64,000 nucleotides of DNA, taken from the NCBI GenBank assembly GCA_001949185.1, contig BDGG01000007.1, positions 2,278,112-2,342,111 of the forward strand, written 5' to 3'. How positions within the stretch are numbered: position 1 is the first letter of the stretch; each line of letters begins with the position of its first letter. Made by a program: the position numbers and the translations under genes. The notes beneath the pieces were generated by a model. The model did no database searches. It was given only the letters and a program-made list of their open reading frames with translations, and was not told where the DNA came from. The stretch is from Ramazzottius varieornatus (lineage: Eukaryota > Tardigrada > Eutardigrada > Parachela > Ramazzottiidae). Of the stretch, positions 44,150 through 54,428 are shown piece after piece.

Positions 44150-44500
44150 TTCTGGGTGCGGCCAATGACAATTTTTAATTGCAATTTAACTTTTATATTT
44201 TTAAATACACTCCCGTGACCAATCTAAAGCGCCTTGCTGTCATTCAAAAATTTCAATATCAAAAACTAAAAAGATTACTGTAATGATAAAGAACCGTAAT
44301 GAAAATGCTTTGCGATTGGTGTGGTATGAGTCAAACCCACACTCAAAACTGCTTATCTTTTCTCGTCATTTAATTCGATTTGGGTTTTTAATATATGGAA
44401 CAGTAACATAATAAAACTAATAACTGCAATTAGACTACATATTGGTATTAAAATTACTCTATTTAGGAAAAAATTTTTGATTGGAAACAAATACACTAAA
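44150..44500 (-). pseudogene. nad3: NUMT nad3
   Basis: The minus strand gives FECGFDS-like sequence near 44330, with frame changes, then [20 protein letters not shown] and EWQQGALDWS, the conserved core and end of ND3. The position downstream of cox3 is ancestral. One or two small indels are present. Confidence 0.8.
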
Positions 44501-44534
44501 TATATTAAAAGTGTAGTAACCTCGTCAATATAGA

Positions 44535-45650
44535 AAATTACACAAAAATAATCACACTACGTCGACAAGATGTCAATATCACATAGCAGCTTCTAAATCT
44601 AAATGATGGTTTAGGGAGTATGTCGTATAAATGATACGAATAAGAAAATTCTTCCTACTAATACGTGTAAACCATGAAAACCAGTTGCCAAAAAGAAAGT
44701 TCTCTCAGATCTTGAGTCTCCGATTGAATAAGTGAATTCCCAGTATTCTCCAGCTTGTAGGGTGGTGAAATGTAATCCAATAATAATTGTAACTAATACT
44801 TTCACTTTTATGTCTTTATTATTTTGTTCAATCAAGCCATGGTGGGCTCAAGTCACAAAAATACCTCTTGTAATAGAGCACTGGGTAGCAGGTCCAAATG
44901 TACGCTGTAACTGTGCTGCGCACATTACCAGGGCGCAGTACGCTGTGCTGTGCTGCACACCTTTCATGTTCAGTGGCTAAGCAGCTGTGCTGCAGATGCA
45001 CGTTGACCTGGTGCAGCTGCGCGGAGCGCCAATGTATTGAGGCGGTTTGTAATTCAGTCAGCGAAATCGGTAGTCAACCTGGAGAACGTTGCCCTAGAGT
45101 ACGGCAAAGCTGAGACGGCTGACGTTCGAATGCCCAAAAACTGTAATTTTTGTTAGGTTTCGGTAGGTGCATCTGCGCGGTAGTCTATGGCATTCTGCTG
45201 TATGCTGTGCTGTGTCGCACAAATTTCGTCAGTTCACGCGCTGCAGTTGTGCTGCAGCACAGCACAGCTGCAGTGAAGTGCAGCGCATGCGGCCAGATTC
45301 CTTGCTCTATCTTGTAAGTAGAACCGATAAGTTTAAAAGTGGAACTTGAAAGGGGTTAATTGCTGTAACACCTAAAGGAGGTCACGTTAGTCCGAGTTCC
45401 ATATTGGGGGCTAATCTTCTATGAAAAAAACTTCAAAAAAAAGAAAAAAATCAATTCCAGAGGTAATATATAATACTATACCTCATCGTAGACCATACAT
45501 AACCAAGTTTCTGTGATAACCTTGGTAAGAGCTTTCTCGTGATATCTCGTCACCATTGGAAGGTATTAAGAATAGTTAATATAAGACCCGTGTTTATTAT
45601 TGTGGGTGATTTAGTGTATATTCAATTAATAGTTTCAACTAGAAGAAACA
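44535..45650 (-). pseudogene. cox3: NUMT cox3, split by a hAT element
   Basis: The 5' part (about 45650-45318) reads RWWRD-type sequence, YQGYHRNLVMYGLRWGMVLY, then PNMELGLTWPPLGV and NPFQVPLLNLSVLL. After removing 44874-45309 plus one 8-bp copy it continues TRGIFVTWAHHGLIEQNNKD, GLHFTTLQAGEYWEF, TFFLATGFHGLHVLVG and YWHLVDVVWLFL near 44555. The frame is open across the junction using TGA as Trp. Confidence 0.93.
44874..45309. mobile_element. hAT-type non-autonomous element, 436 bp, inverted copy
   Basis: The ends are TAGAGCACTGGG and TTGCTCTA, flanked by a perfect 8-bp duplication TCTTGTAA (44866-44873, 45310-45317). In reverse complement it starts like the copy at 43339, so the two lie in opposite orientation about 1.1 kb apart. 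Their central parts differ. Confidence 0.92.
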
Positions 45651-45689
45651 AAAATTCAATAAAAAAGAAAAATTGAAAAAAGAAAAGAA

Positions 45690-46370
45690 GTATATAGAAG
45701 CCTTATTCATAAAATCTTAGCATACTCAGCTATAAAAATTAAAGCAAATATTAAACCCCCGTATTTAACGTTAAAACCAGAAACTAGCTCAGATTTACTT
45801 TCAGCCAAATCAAAAGGAGCCCGATTCGTCTCCACAACACATGAAATAAAAAACTACTACTAAGGGGGAAAGGAAAAAGATTCTAAAGTAAGTGTGAAAA
45901 TTATAAATCTCAAAAAAACTGTATGAAACAAAAAAACACCAAAGACAAAAAGATAAAAGCGAGGGTAATTTCATAAGATACAGTTTGAGCAACAGTACGA
46001 AGACCCTCTATCATAGCATATTCAGAATTGGAAGACCACCCTGAGAAAATTACCTCATACACTCTTACACTAATACAACACAAACAGAAGAGAGAATTTA
46101 AAATCGAGATAGCCTGAAAAGCTAAACAAAGAAACTCATACATAATAATTACAAAACCCAAAACTGGAGAAAACCAATAGAACAAAAAATTTGAAATTTT
46201 TTTTCTCTGGAAAACAGTTTTAAAGCATCTGCAAAACGTTGAAATGAACCTGCTATACCAAGCTTATTAGGACCTTTATGAAGTTGACTATATCTCAGTA
46301 CCTTGCGTTCTAATAGCGTTAAAAAAGCAACAGCAACCATAACAAAAACTAAAATTTGAAGATAATAAAC
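45690..46370 (-). pseudogene. nad1: NUMT nad1
   Basis: From the 5' end near 46340: [40 protein letters not shown], then [48 protein letters not shown], and after a small frame change [20 protein letters not shown]. This is nearly complete ND1. Its 3' end abuts the 5' end of cox3 near 45650, a junction not expected in the mitochondrial genome. Confidence 0.92.
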
Positions 46371-46632
46371 AAAAACATCAAATAAATAAAGTATTTTCAG
46401 AAAAAATAAAATTTATATCTGAACTTTAAATTCAAAGCACTAATCTGCCAGACTAAACTTTAAGACAATGTAAATTTATATGATACCCTATCAAAATAGT
46501 CCTTTTTCAGGCATCATAAAGTGTATAAAATATATTTTTAAATCCTAAATTTAATACACTAATCTCCCAACAAAAATGAAAAAAAAACAAATGCATAATA
46601 ACAATAGTTAATTTTAATTACATTTGTTAACA
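46371..46632 (-). pseudogene. NUMT segment with trnL(UAA)-like sequence, copy 1
   Basis: The minus strand contains CTGGCAGATTAGTGCTTTGA followed by a TTTAAAG anticodon loop, the pattern of mitochondrial tRNA-Leu(UAA). It is next to the nad1 start, as in chelicerates and other ancestral-order genomes. The remainder is AT-rich, perhaps the second trnL and the start of the large rRNA. Repeated at 47322-47590. Confidence 0.7.
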
Positions 46633-47321
46633 ATGTGTTAAAAGTTAAAACACTTTAATCCTTGTTCCCATCCAGAATGGCATGGAGTTCAACGGGAGAG
46701 TCTGGAAGAAATAGCTTGCCTGTCGAAGGATGAGCTGGATCGTCGACTGGGCAAGTCCGGAGTGAAGCCATCAGCCAAAGTCCAGACTGTCGCCTTCCTC
46801 CAGTGCGTCCATAGGGTTAAAGGTATGAAAGTGTTGCATTTAGTTTCAGTCCGAGACCGATAAAATATTGGTAAACACAAGGTAAACACTTCCCACAAGA
46901 ACAGGATCCAGGTCCAGAGAAATTGGAAATATCGGACTAAATGGATTGTGATTATGGCGATGAAAGTTTCAGAAGGATCGTGATGAAGTTATGAACTCAG
47001 CCACAAAGCCAACCTTCAGCCAGTAAGTCTACGGTTCCAGAGTATGCTGATGTGTTCAGACGATGGCTCGTTGAAGCTTAAAGATGACATCTTGTGTTTG
47101 GATCGTCTGAGACTGGAATGCACGGCTTAATGCGTTTCCCATTTCTGTTTAGGTAACTTGCTGGACGAGAACTCGTTTCGCATTTCAGTTGGGTTTGCGT
47201 CTTGGGGCTAGGCTCTATGAGCCCCATGCTTGTCGTTGCAAAAAACTTGTCGACGAGCTGGGGCGCCACGACTTGTCTTGTCAGTGGAGTGCCGGACGTC
47301 ATAGACTTAGAACAATAAACA
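46633..47321. other. Non-mitochondrial insert with one exon-like stretch
   Basis: About 690 bp of GC-richer nuclear DNA between two copies of the same mitochondrial segment. At 46673-46826 a plus-strand frame with CLSKDELDRRLGKSGVKPSA and VQTVAFLQCVHRVK is bordered by an acceptor (CCCATCCAG) and a donor (AAAG/GTATGA), so it looks like a real internal exon. The family is not recognised; the parent gene is not visible here. Confidence 0.45.
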
Positions 47322-47590
47322 AACTCATCAAATAAATAAAGTATTTTTGGAAAAAATAATATTTATATCTGAACTTAAAACTCAAAGCACTAATCTGCCA
47401 GACTAAACTTTAAGAAAATGTAAATTTATATACTACCCTATCAGAAACGTCCTTTTTCAGGCATCTTAAAGTGTATAAAACACATTTTTAAATTTTAAAT
47501 TTAACATGCTGCCCTCAGCAAAAATTGTAAGAAAACAACAAATACATAATAATAATAATTAATTCTAATTACATCCTTAAACAGGGTACT
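47322..47590 (-). pseudogene. NUMT segment with trnL(UAA)-like sequence, copy 2
   Basis: A direct repeat of 46371-46632 with roughly 85-90 percent identity by eye, including CACTAATCTGCCAGACTAAA and CCTTTTTCAGGCATC. Whether it arose by duplication or by a separate transfer is not settled by the sequence. Confidence 0.8.
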
Positions 47591-48600
47591 CGCACGAACT
47601 TGAATCTCTATATTATATTAATTGATGAAATGATGAATAAAACATTATATAAGAATAATATGTAAAATAAGACTAAGAAACAGAAAAGAGAAAAGAATCT
47701 AAAATAAATGGTTCAAGATTAATAAAGCAAGCAAGCGCGACCCCAGAAGGTCGATTGCTCTGACACCCCTTTTTTCTTTTATATATTGGCGAAAACTAAA
47801 CTATAATGTAAAGGATATATTTTACTAAGGCTTCTTCAAAACTGGCGCTTCGGGGTTCTTTCTATATAGAGACACGATACGTTCCACGGAAACAGATGTT
47901 TTCACAGTGTTTTAGAATTCCAAGTTTCCATTAAAGAATTTTGGAAAAGGAAAATAGGATATAGGAATATTGGGAATTCCTTCCTATTTTTCATTCCAAG
48001 AGGGTTTGGCCTCGAATGCACAACCTTAGCCGCAAACGGCTTGAGCCGGCTTCATCATGATGACTCAGCAGGTTTTGAGACCCAGATCTTCTCCATTTCT
48101 TTTTACGAACAAAATTCCAGCGAACACTAAAATTCTTCTGGTTTATGGATGATCCGACTTTCGAACTTGTGCTATAGAAACTACCCGAAGATCATATTTC
48201 GGCTATTCATTACATATTACATCGCGTAAGATCATGTCATGTTGATTAATATCGTAATTCATTGTAATCTGATGGTTAAAAACCTATCGGAGCTATTTGC
48301 TGAGTCCGGCTAGCCGTTTGACATAACGGCTAGCCCTTATGTCAAACGGCTGGTGAGTCGTACGTCATGTCGACTACATCTACTCTACTTGCGATTTCGG
48401 AGACCCGACTTCCGGTAGCGAATGCAGTCGATTTGGAACCATTCGATGCCTTGATTGAACAAAATAAGACCGGTTTCGCAAGTCACGTTTCGGCTCTGAC
48501 GTTCGTCACGTTTCAACTTTGCAGATTATTCAACCCATTTGCAGATTATTCTACTATCATTTTTTTATTTTCTTTTTGAGACTCCTCTGTACTTTATCCC
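47591..48600. other. Spacer between NUMT and LINE
   Basis: AT-rich DNA with a GAATTCC-rich repeat arm at 47900-48024. A small inverted repeat near 48309-48355 (GCTAGCCGTTTGACATAA and its complement) lies just before the retrotransposon. No gene is seen. Confidence 0.5.
47900..48024. repeat. GAATTCC-rich repeat, right-arm type
   Basis: Shares GGATATAGGAATATTGGGAA and CCTATTTTTC with 14735-14832. It ends GAATGCACAACCTTA, which is the reverse complement of the start of the left arm at 37525. Confidence 0.65.
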
Positions 48601-51571
48601 TGCACCATGCCTCCTATTAAGTTTACAGGTGAGATCGGGAAGAAGCTGACTTTCCTGTACGAGAACGTGAATGGCATACGAAGCAAGAGCGAGGAAACAA
48701 AGCGATGGATGGAGGAAAGGAATGCGGTTATCGTCGCTTTGGTAGAAACTTGGGCAGATGAGTCTACGGCTGATTGTCTGATTGCTGACTTGGATCAGTA
48801 CAACCTATTCAGGAAAGACCGACAAAGATGTCTGAAGGAGAAGGGAGGTAGAGTTGCCATTGCCGTCAAGAACGGCCTACAAGCGCTGAGGATGACAAGC
48901 CTCGAAGTGGATGGGTTGGAAGTTTTATGGATAAAGCTGGTTTGTCTCCGCCTGAATGTCCTGGTAGGAGTAGTATATGCGCCAAGCTACGATACTGATG
49001 TCTTCTCGAAGCTTCGTACGTTAATGGAGTCATTTCCACCATTCCTTAAGCGCAACCTGATATTAATGGGAGACTTTAACTGCCCAAACATCATGTGGGA
49101 TGGAGATGTAAGCGGGAAGTAGGAAAGAGATCGGGACTTAATCGGTCTGAAGAATGAGTTCAAGCTTTACCAGCGAGTGAAGGGAACCACTCGCTTCCGG
49201 GGTTCATCTTCGCTTGATCAGCTATTCGTCACGCAGTTGGGATTTGTCCGGAACACCAGAGCCGCCCCTCCACCTGCCGTTACCTGCGATCATCATGCCA
49301 TCGAAAGCAAGCTCATGCTCATGACACCCAAGTTCAAGACTTTACCGAAGATGGTGTGGAAGATCGACGGCAAAAAGATACAAGAATTCAAATCAATCTT
49401 GTCTTCGATTGATTGGGGGCAGATCTTTGATTTGCAATGTAACGTTGATGGGGGTGTTTTAGTTTTTCAGGAGAAGCTTGTATCTGCGATGGAGAACAAT
49501 GGATCAGGTAGACCACTCACGTTGGAAGGAGCTTGAAGCCAGTAAGAGAAAGATTCTTTCGTCAGACAAAGATCGCCGTCTTCGTCAGATTGCCACATCG
49601 TCACGCCGTAATCCTAAAGCCGTCTGGAAGTATCTGAAGAAGAACAACTCGTCCGATTCCATCCGACCGATTCCCATTCCTGATGAAGAAGAAAAGTACA
49701 TCGTTGATACCCAAGACAAAGCTGAGTTCATCAGTCTAGATTTCTCCGAAGTTCATACTGCCTGTACACAGCACTGCCTGCCAAGTGAGACCGTTCATGG
49801 TGCGCCGATTAACGTTGAACCTCCAGAGACACTCCACTGCCCGCCACTGCAGCTCACCACTTCGTCCATCCTGGAGCTGCGACGGCTCGACATGTCGAAA
49901 GCTTCTGGCTCATTCCTCATCAACAACCGTCTGCTCAAGATCGCAGAAACGACCATCCTGTACCCTCTGTCGAGACTCTTCAACCTTATCATCAGCAAGA
50001 GACAGTATCCAACAGCATGGAAGCAGACAGAAGTCATTCCCGTTCCGAAGAAAGGCAGTTCCACTTTCCGGCCCATTTCCCTTCTGCAGCCGCTCTCAAA
50101 GCTATTCGAAAAACTCGTTGCCGTCCACCTGCATACCTTAGGTAATTCTAACCATCTTCTTTCAGATTCGGTTTCCGCAAGCAAAGATCGACCGAAATGC
50201 AGTTGCTTCTTATGGCCCACCAATATTCCCACGTGTTCATACAAAAAGAAGAAGTCGAAGCTGTTCTTCTGGATTGTTCCAAAGCCTTTGACAAGCTTCC
50301 ACATTCGACCATCGTACGCAGCCTGGCAAGCCATGGTGTGACCGGAGAACTGAACGACTTGCTGTCCGATTACCTCCGAGAAAGAAGCCAAAGAGTTTTA
50401 GTGGAAGGGTACTTTTCTTCGGAGCAGCCAGTGCCATCGGGTGTCCCTCAAGGATCCATCCTTGGACCTTTGCTGTTTGTCGTCGCCGTGAACAACCTCG
50501 CAAGTAAGCTCAAGTCACCTGTGATGCAATATGCTGACGATATAATCTTATGGCGAACTATCAAAAGCGATGAAGACTGCACAGCTCTTCAACAAGATCT
50601 GCAACGTCTGGAAAACTGGTGTGAAGAAACTGGCCTCAAGCTTAATCCGGAAAAGTCTCAAGATCTCCGAGTGTCCAACAAGAGAAAGAAGGTGGCAGTT
50701 ACTAGCGGCAGCTACACTATCGACGGCAAGCAGATCCGCACGGTAAACGGGGCGGAGTGTCTGGGTGTCATGTTCTCGCGCAAGATGGATTGGACAGGAC
50801 AAGTGGACAAGGTGACGAAGAAGTGTCGACAGAGCTTGTACGCGATCAACGGCCTTTTCCCCAAGCGACAGGGTTCATTGAAGCAGCTTCTTTACAACAG
50901 CATGGTAAGATCGGTGGTGGACTACGCTTCGTCGTGTTGTTTTTCAACAACGAAGGGTCTCCAGAGGCAGCTGGAATCAATCCAGAAAAAATTCCTGCTT
51001 AGTATCCGTCTGAGCTCAGCAGACGAGAACAGCCATGACACGGACTTCCAGCACCTTCGGGAAGTCGGATGGAGACCTCTCTGGCAGCGAAGATGTGAGC
51101 TCATCATGGTCAATGCCTTCAGGATTTGGAACGGTAACTTCGCCCACGGTGACAGGCTGATGAAAGTTGAGGGGAACGGCCAGAACATGCGGACAAGAAT
51201 CCAGTTAAAGATTTGCACGATGTCTCTTGTGTCGGTGGCGCCCCCTTCCTGCAAGATGCTCGACTCGACCGTTAGCTCTTTTGCTTACATCGTAGAAGCT
51301 TTTCTGAAAGATCCCCTTTTTACTCCATTCTCTGTGGATTTGAGTAGTCTATGTAGCTTCAAAAGATATCTTGATGGTCTGAATTTTTCGAATTTTAATT
51401 GGTGCAAAAAGAATGTCGATGGGCAATTGTTAACTTGAATCAACTTGTTTTTTATATGTTTGCCTTTGCATCCCTTTTTCTCCGGTGCTCTTGCCATTAT
51501 CTTTCAAATTTGATTCGCAAGCGCGAAGCCTGGCTTTGCATTGGACAAATGAAGGTTATTATTATTATTAA
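48601..51571 (+). mobile_element. Non-LTR retrotransposon (CR1/Jockey-like), inactivated
   Basis: One polyprotein in pieces. The N-terminal apurinic-type endonuclease runs from 48607 (FLYENVNGIRSK, VALVETWADES, VVYAPSYD, LILMGDFNCPNI). The reverse transcriptase follows, with FRPISLLQPLSKLFEKLV (about 50070), FRKQRSTEMQLL, VLLDCSKAFDKLPHS, GVPQGSILGPLLF and the catalytic QYADDIILW (about 50530), then a thumb/C-terminal region to TGA at 51436-51438. Lesions: in-frame TAG at 49120-49122, a frameshift between 49440 and 49520, and another near 50145-50170. It ends in a short (ATT)n tail near 51558-51571. The 5' end is not defined, and no ORF1 is clear. Confidence 0.9.
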
Positions 51572-52754
51572 AATCTCATGATTTTATACTGTGTCAGTTT
51601 CTGTGCAGAAACCGTTCGGCGGTTTGCTCACTTCCGGCACAGGATATAAGCATAAAGGGATATTAGGCCGCGCGAGTTCAGCAGGGTATCGGAATTTCGC
51701 GGGGCCTGTCATTTAGCCCTCTACTGGATAAACCCCTGACGTCTTTCGCTTTTTCTGGCGATAGTTTCGGGAAGACAATCATCTCTTCATAACTTCAATG
51801 CTAGTTTCGGTCGAAAACATGATGGATTTCGAGAAGGAACGAGAGCGGAAGTCAAGTGGCGCAATGTAGGAGAGGTAGAGTAGGGAACCGCTCAACTTTT
51901 CCTTTGCGGAAACCAGAATTTCACAAAATTTTCTTGCCCACGCTGGACTGTGCGGAATAATCTTTGGTAATGTCAAGGCGAAAGCGGGCGGTAAACCTTT
52001 AATGCGGACGCGGAAGCGGAAGTGAGCGGTACTTCAGGCAAGGTAAACGAGTCTGAATTCAGAAGCAACTACTATGGAAGAAACATAGTTATCAATACAT
52101 TGCCGAAATTGCGTTTATAACATTCAACTCATGGATGTTACAGTACAAACCAACCCAACTGTACATACGACAACAGTTTCCTGTGGTTGCCTATCATAGG
52201 GATTGTTCGCAATGTGACGCAACAAGGTTTACTTTTAAACATTTATCGTAATTATCATCGACGCGAGGCGGGCGGAAAACAGTCACATCAAATACTAATC
52301 GAGTCCAAGCGGTAACAATTTCAGCAGATTCCAGGGCGGAAGCGGGCGGTAACCACCGCTCGCTTCCGCGTGGACCCGCCGTGCGATCCAATTCCCTACC
52401 CTAGGGAGAGGCGTGTAGCTCGGATCACTTGACGCGCCAGGTCCAATTTGCTAATTGGTCTGATCACGCTCCACTCCACCAAAATTTCAAATTTCGACAA
52501 AAGTGGTCAATAGTACAATCAACTCGGCTTGCACTGAATTTCAAATTCTGTGCAGCGATATTAGGCAAAACATAAGCCGTGGATAACTGCACAGCATAAA
52601 ACATATACTTATGCTGTGCAAGCCGAAAACATGACCTGCGAAACAGGTCCATAGTCTTTTGAGAATATAATAATCAATTTTAACTTGGAAAATCTCATTG
52701 TCATTCGGTTCTTGAACTCTTCCTACTCTTCGACACCTAGTGCTCGTTTGCAGG
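51572..52754. other. Intergenic, GC-rich motif repeats
   Basis: No gene is recognised. The motif GCGGAAGCGGGCGGTAA and close variants recur near 51975, 52005, 52265 and 52340, including one inverted pair (52336-52372). They may be part of a decayed repeat or a GC-rich promoter. Nothing else is seen. Confidence 0.4.
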
Positions 52755-53039
52755 ATGAACGTAACAATCGGAGCTGGTGTTCGTGGAAGTTACCTCATCT
52801 GCAGTCAACCCGTTTTCCGACAGGTATGTCGATCCCTGAGGCGGCCACCTCGGCGGCTGGATGCTTCCCTCAGTTCCCCTCGGCTTGGGAATTCCGTCGC
52901 TCCGGAAGATCCGCTTGCTGGGGACAACTTCATGTTCGACGATCTGGGTCCGGCGGAACCACCTACAAAAAGCCAGAAAGCTCAGCGGCGTAACATTGTG
53001 GAAGGAGGTTATTTTTCCCGACCATCTGACCATCGGTGA
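52755..53039 (+). CDS. Small uncharacterised protein
   Basis: A frame of about 94 residues from ATG 52755, directly after an acceptor-like TTTGCAG. It is Arg-rich in its first half, then has ending motifs GDNFMFDDLGPAEPP and KAQRRNIVEGGYFSR. The TGA stop overlaps AATAAA (TGAATAAA), a compact 3' end that supports a real short gene. A donor-like site at 52826 leaves other models open. The basic N-terminus would fit a mitochondrial protein; the family is not recognised. Confidence 0.4.
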   Translation: MNVTIGAGVRGSYLICSQPVFRQVCRSLRRPPRRLDASLSSPRLGNSVAPEDPLAGDNFMFDDLGPAEPPTKSQKAQRRNIVEGGYFSRPSDHR

Positions 53040-53322
53040 ATAAATGGAATTTCAAAATAAAATATCTGAATTCTTTGCGGTGTATGGTTGATTGCTGATA
53101 TGTCTGCCGACTGAACGCGCGTGCCAGTGGGCGTCACCTTCCAGCGCATTAGTACGCATGGGTACTGCACCATGTAGCCGCACACTGTCTGCAGGTGCAT
53201 GATGGTGAATCTCGTTCCCTTTCAGGTCTACTCTCACTGAAACGTCGTCTTTTTCCACTTCACCACTGGAAACTCCATACCGCAGACGGAAAGAAGAGAA
53301 CGAACGTCCGTCTGATCTTCTG

Positions 53323-54428
53323 ATGGAAAGCGTAAGGAAGTCGCGAAGCTGCGAAGACACATTACGCCTTGTGGAACGTCACGAGAAGATCATGAACCAT
53401 CACCATCTCTCCCGCACGGTTTCGCATATCTTTGACCAGATTATGAAATGGGATCCTCTTTCGGAAGAGCAAAAGTACGAGAATTATGTTTTTTCGGCTT
53501 GTTTGGTTTGGATTTTATTGAATTTTCAGGGAGGATTTGCTTCGTGATCCCCGCTTTGCCAAGCTGTGTACAAGGCTGATTCGCAGCTCTCGTTTTATAA
53601 ATCCAAATGACGCCATGGAAATTCTCAAGCTTTTGTCTGTGCTGAGAGCTCCACAGGATAGCAGAATAGTCCAGGTAATTTTGAGGAGTATGACTTTTCC
53701 GTCTCTTTCTCAAGGGAATTTATTTTGTTTACAGACGTTTTTGCATCTGGTAAAGGAGCAGATTAACGAGATGTCTCTTCCCGGTCTTTGTTACTGCGGT
53801 TTTCTGATGAAAAAGTTCCCTGAAAACAAAGTAGCACAAGCTATGCTGATAGCATTGCCTATCGCCTTTGAGTACAGAATGCACAAAGAAATGGACCCGA
53901 AAAGCCTTCCCGAGCTGAGGCAACTGCTGAGGTTCTGCTCCATGTTTGGGGTACGGAGCAGCGTCAAGAAGGAAATTGTGGACGCCATGCGGGGATACTT
54001 TCTCAGCTCTACCAACCTCAAGCACTTCTCGGTGCAAGACGCAGCTGCGCTCTTCATCCTGCTGGATCAGTGTAACGCTTTAGATGAAAAGATCATCGAC
54101 GTGATAGCCGATACGTTTGAACGAGGAAGCGTGACGGATATGAAAACCTTTCTGGCCAAAAAGATGCTGTCGTCGTAAGCATACTTTTTCTGTTTTTGAT
54201 CTTCTTTGATGATATTTTTTTCTATTTATCAGAATAAGGTACTGTCGAGCGAAACACCCGGCGGACTTCCCAGCGAACCATCGAATATGCTCCATAGAAA
54301 AGAGACTGAACGACTCGTTGCCGACCGAAAGCAAAGATGCTTTCGATGATAATTGTGATGACGTTGTTGATGATAGTGTGCATTTGATGGATAATTATCG
54401 TTCTTTGGAAGACAAAAAGAAAAGATAA
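53323..54428 (+). CDS. Helical protein, possibly FASTKD-like
   Basis: Exons: 53323 to about 53473 (starting MESVRKSRSCEDTLRLVERH), about 53530-53675 (EDLLRDPRFAKLCTRLIRSS), about 53736-54176 (SLPGLCYCGFLMKKF, LRQLLRFCSMFGVRS, DAAALFILLDQCNALDEKII) and 54233-54428 (acidic, then Lys-rich end before TAA). Joining at GCAAA/GTACG restores the frame at the first junction. Leu-rich helical repeats with RDPRF resemble FAST-kinase-domain proteins, which act in mitochondrial RNA metabolism, but no RAP domain follows. The assignment is tentative. The exon containing the start may extend upstream to about 53225, where an acceptor is seen. Confidence 0.55.

Larger units (their letters stand above)
37740..46632. 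other. Nuclear mitochondrial DNA insertion (NUMT)
   Basis: About 6 kb of mitochondrial sequence lies within 8.9 kb, interrupted by five mobile elements. Order in the window: cob (-), nad6 3' end (-), nad4 part (+), nad5 (+), nad3 (-), cox3 (-), then nad1 (-) and a trnL-like segment. Cob to cox3 matches, in reverse, the ancestral arthropod mitochondrial order and strands. Many TGA codons sit at conserved Trp positions, as in invertebrate mitochondria. Small indels break nad4 and nad5, while cob, cox3 and nad1 are nearly intact, which argues for a fairly young transfer. The left edge near 37740 is uncertain. The nad1 segment is not in ancestral relation to cox3, so at least one rearrangement occurred. 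Confidence 0.93.

Noticed and set aside
37740-46632. Live mitochondrial genome contig joined by mistake
   Set aside because: Three classes of nuclear DNA transposon with target duplications and indels in nad4/nad5 fit a nuclear insertion better. A chimeric assembly at the edges cannot be fully excluded without reads.
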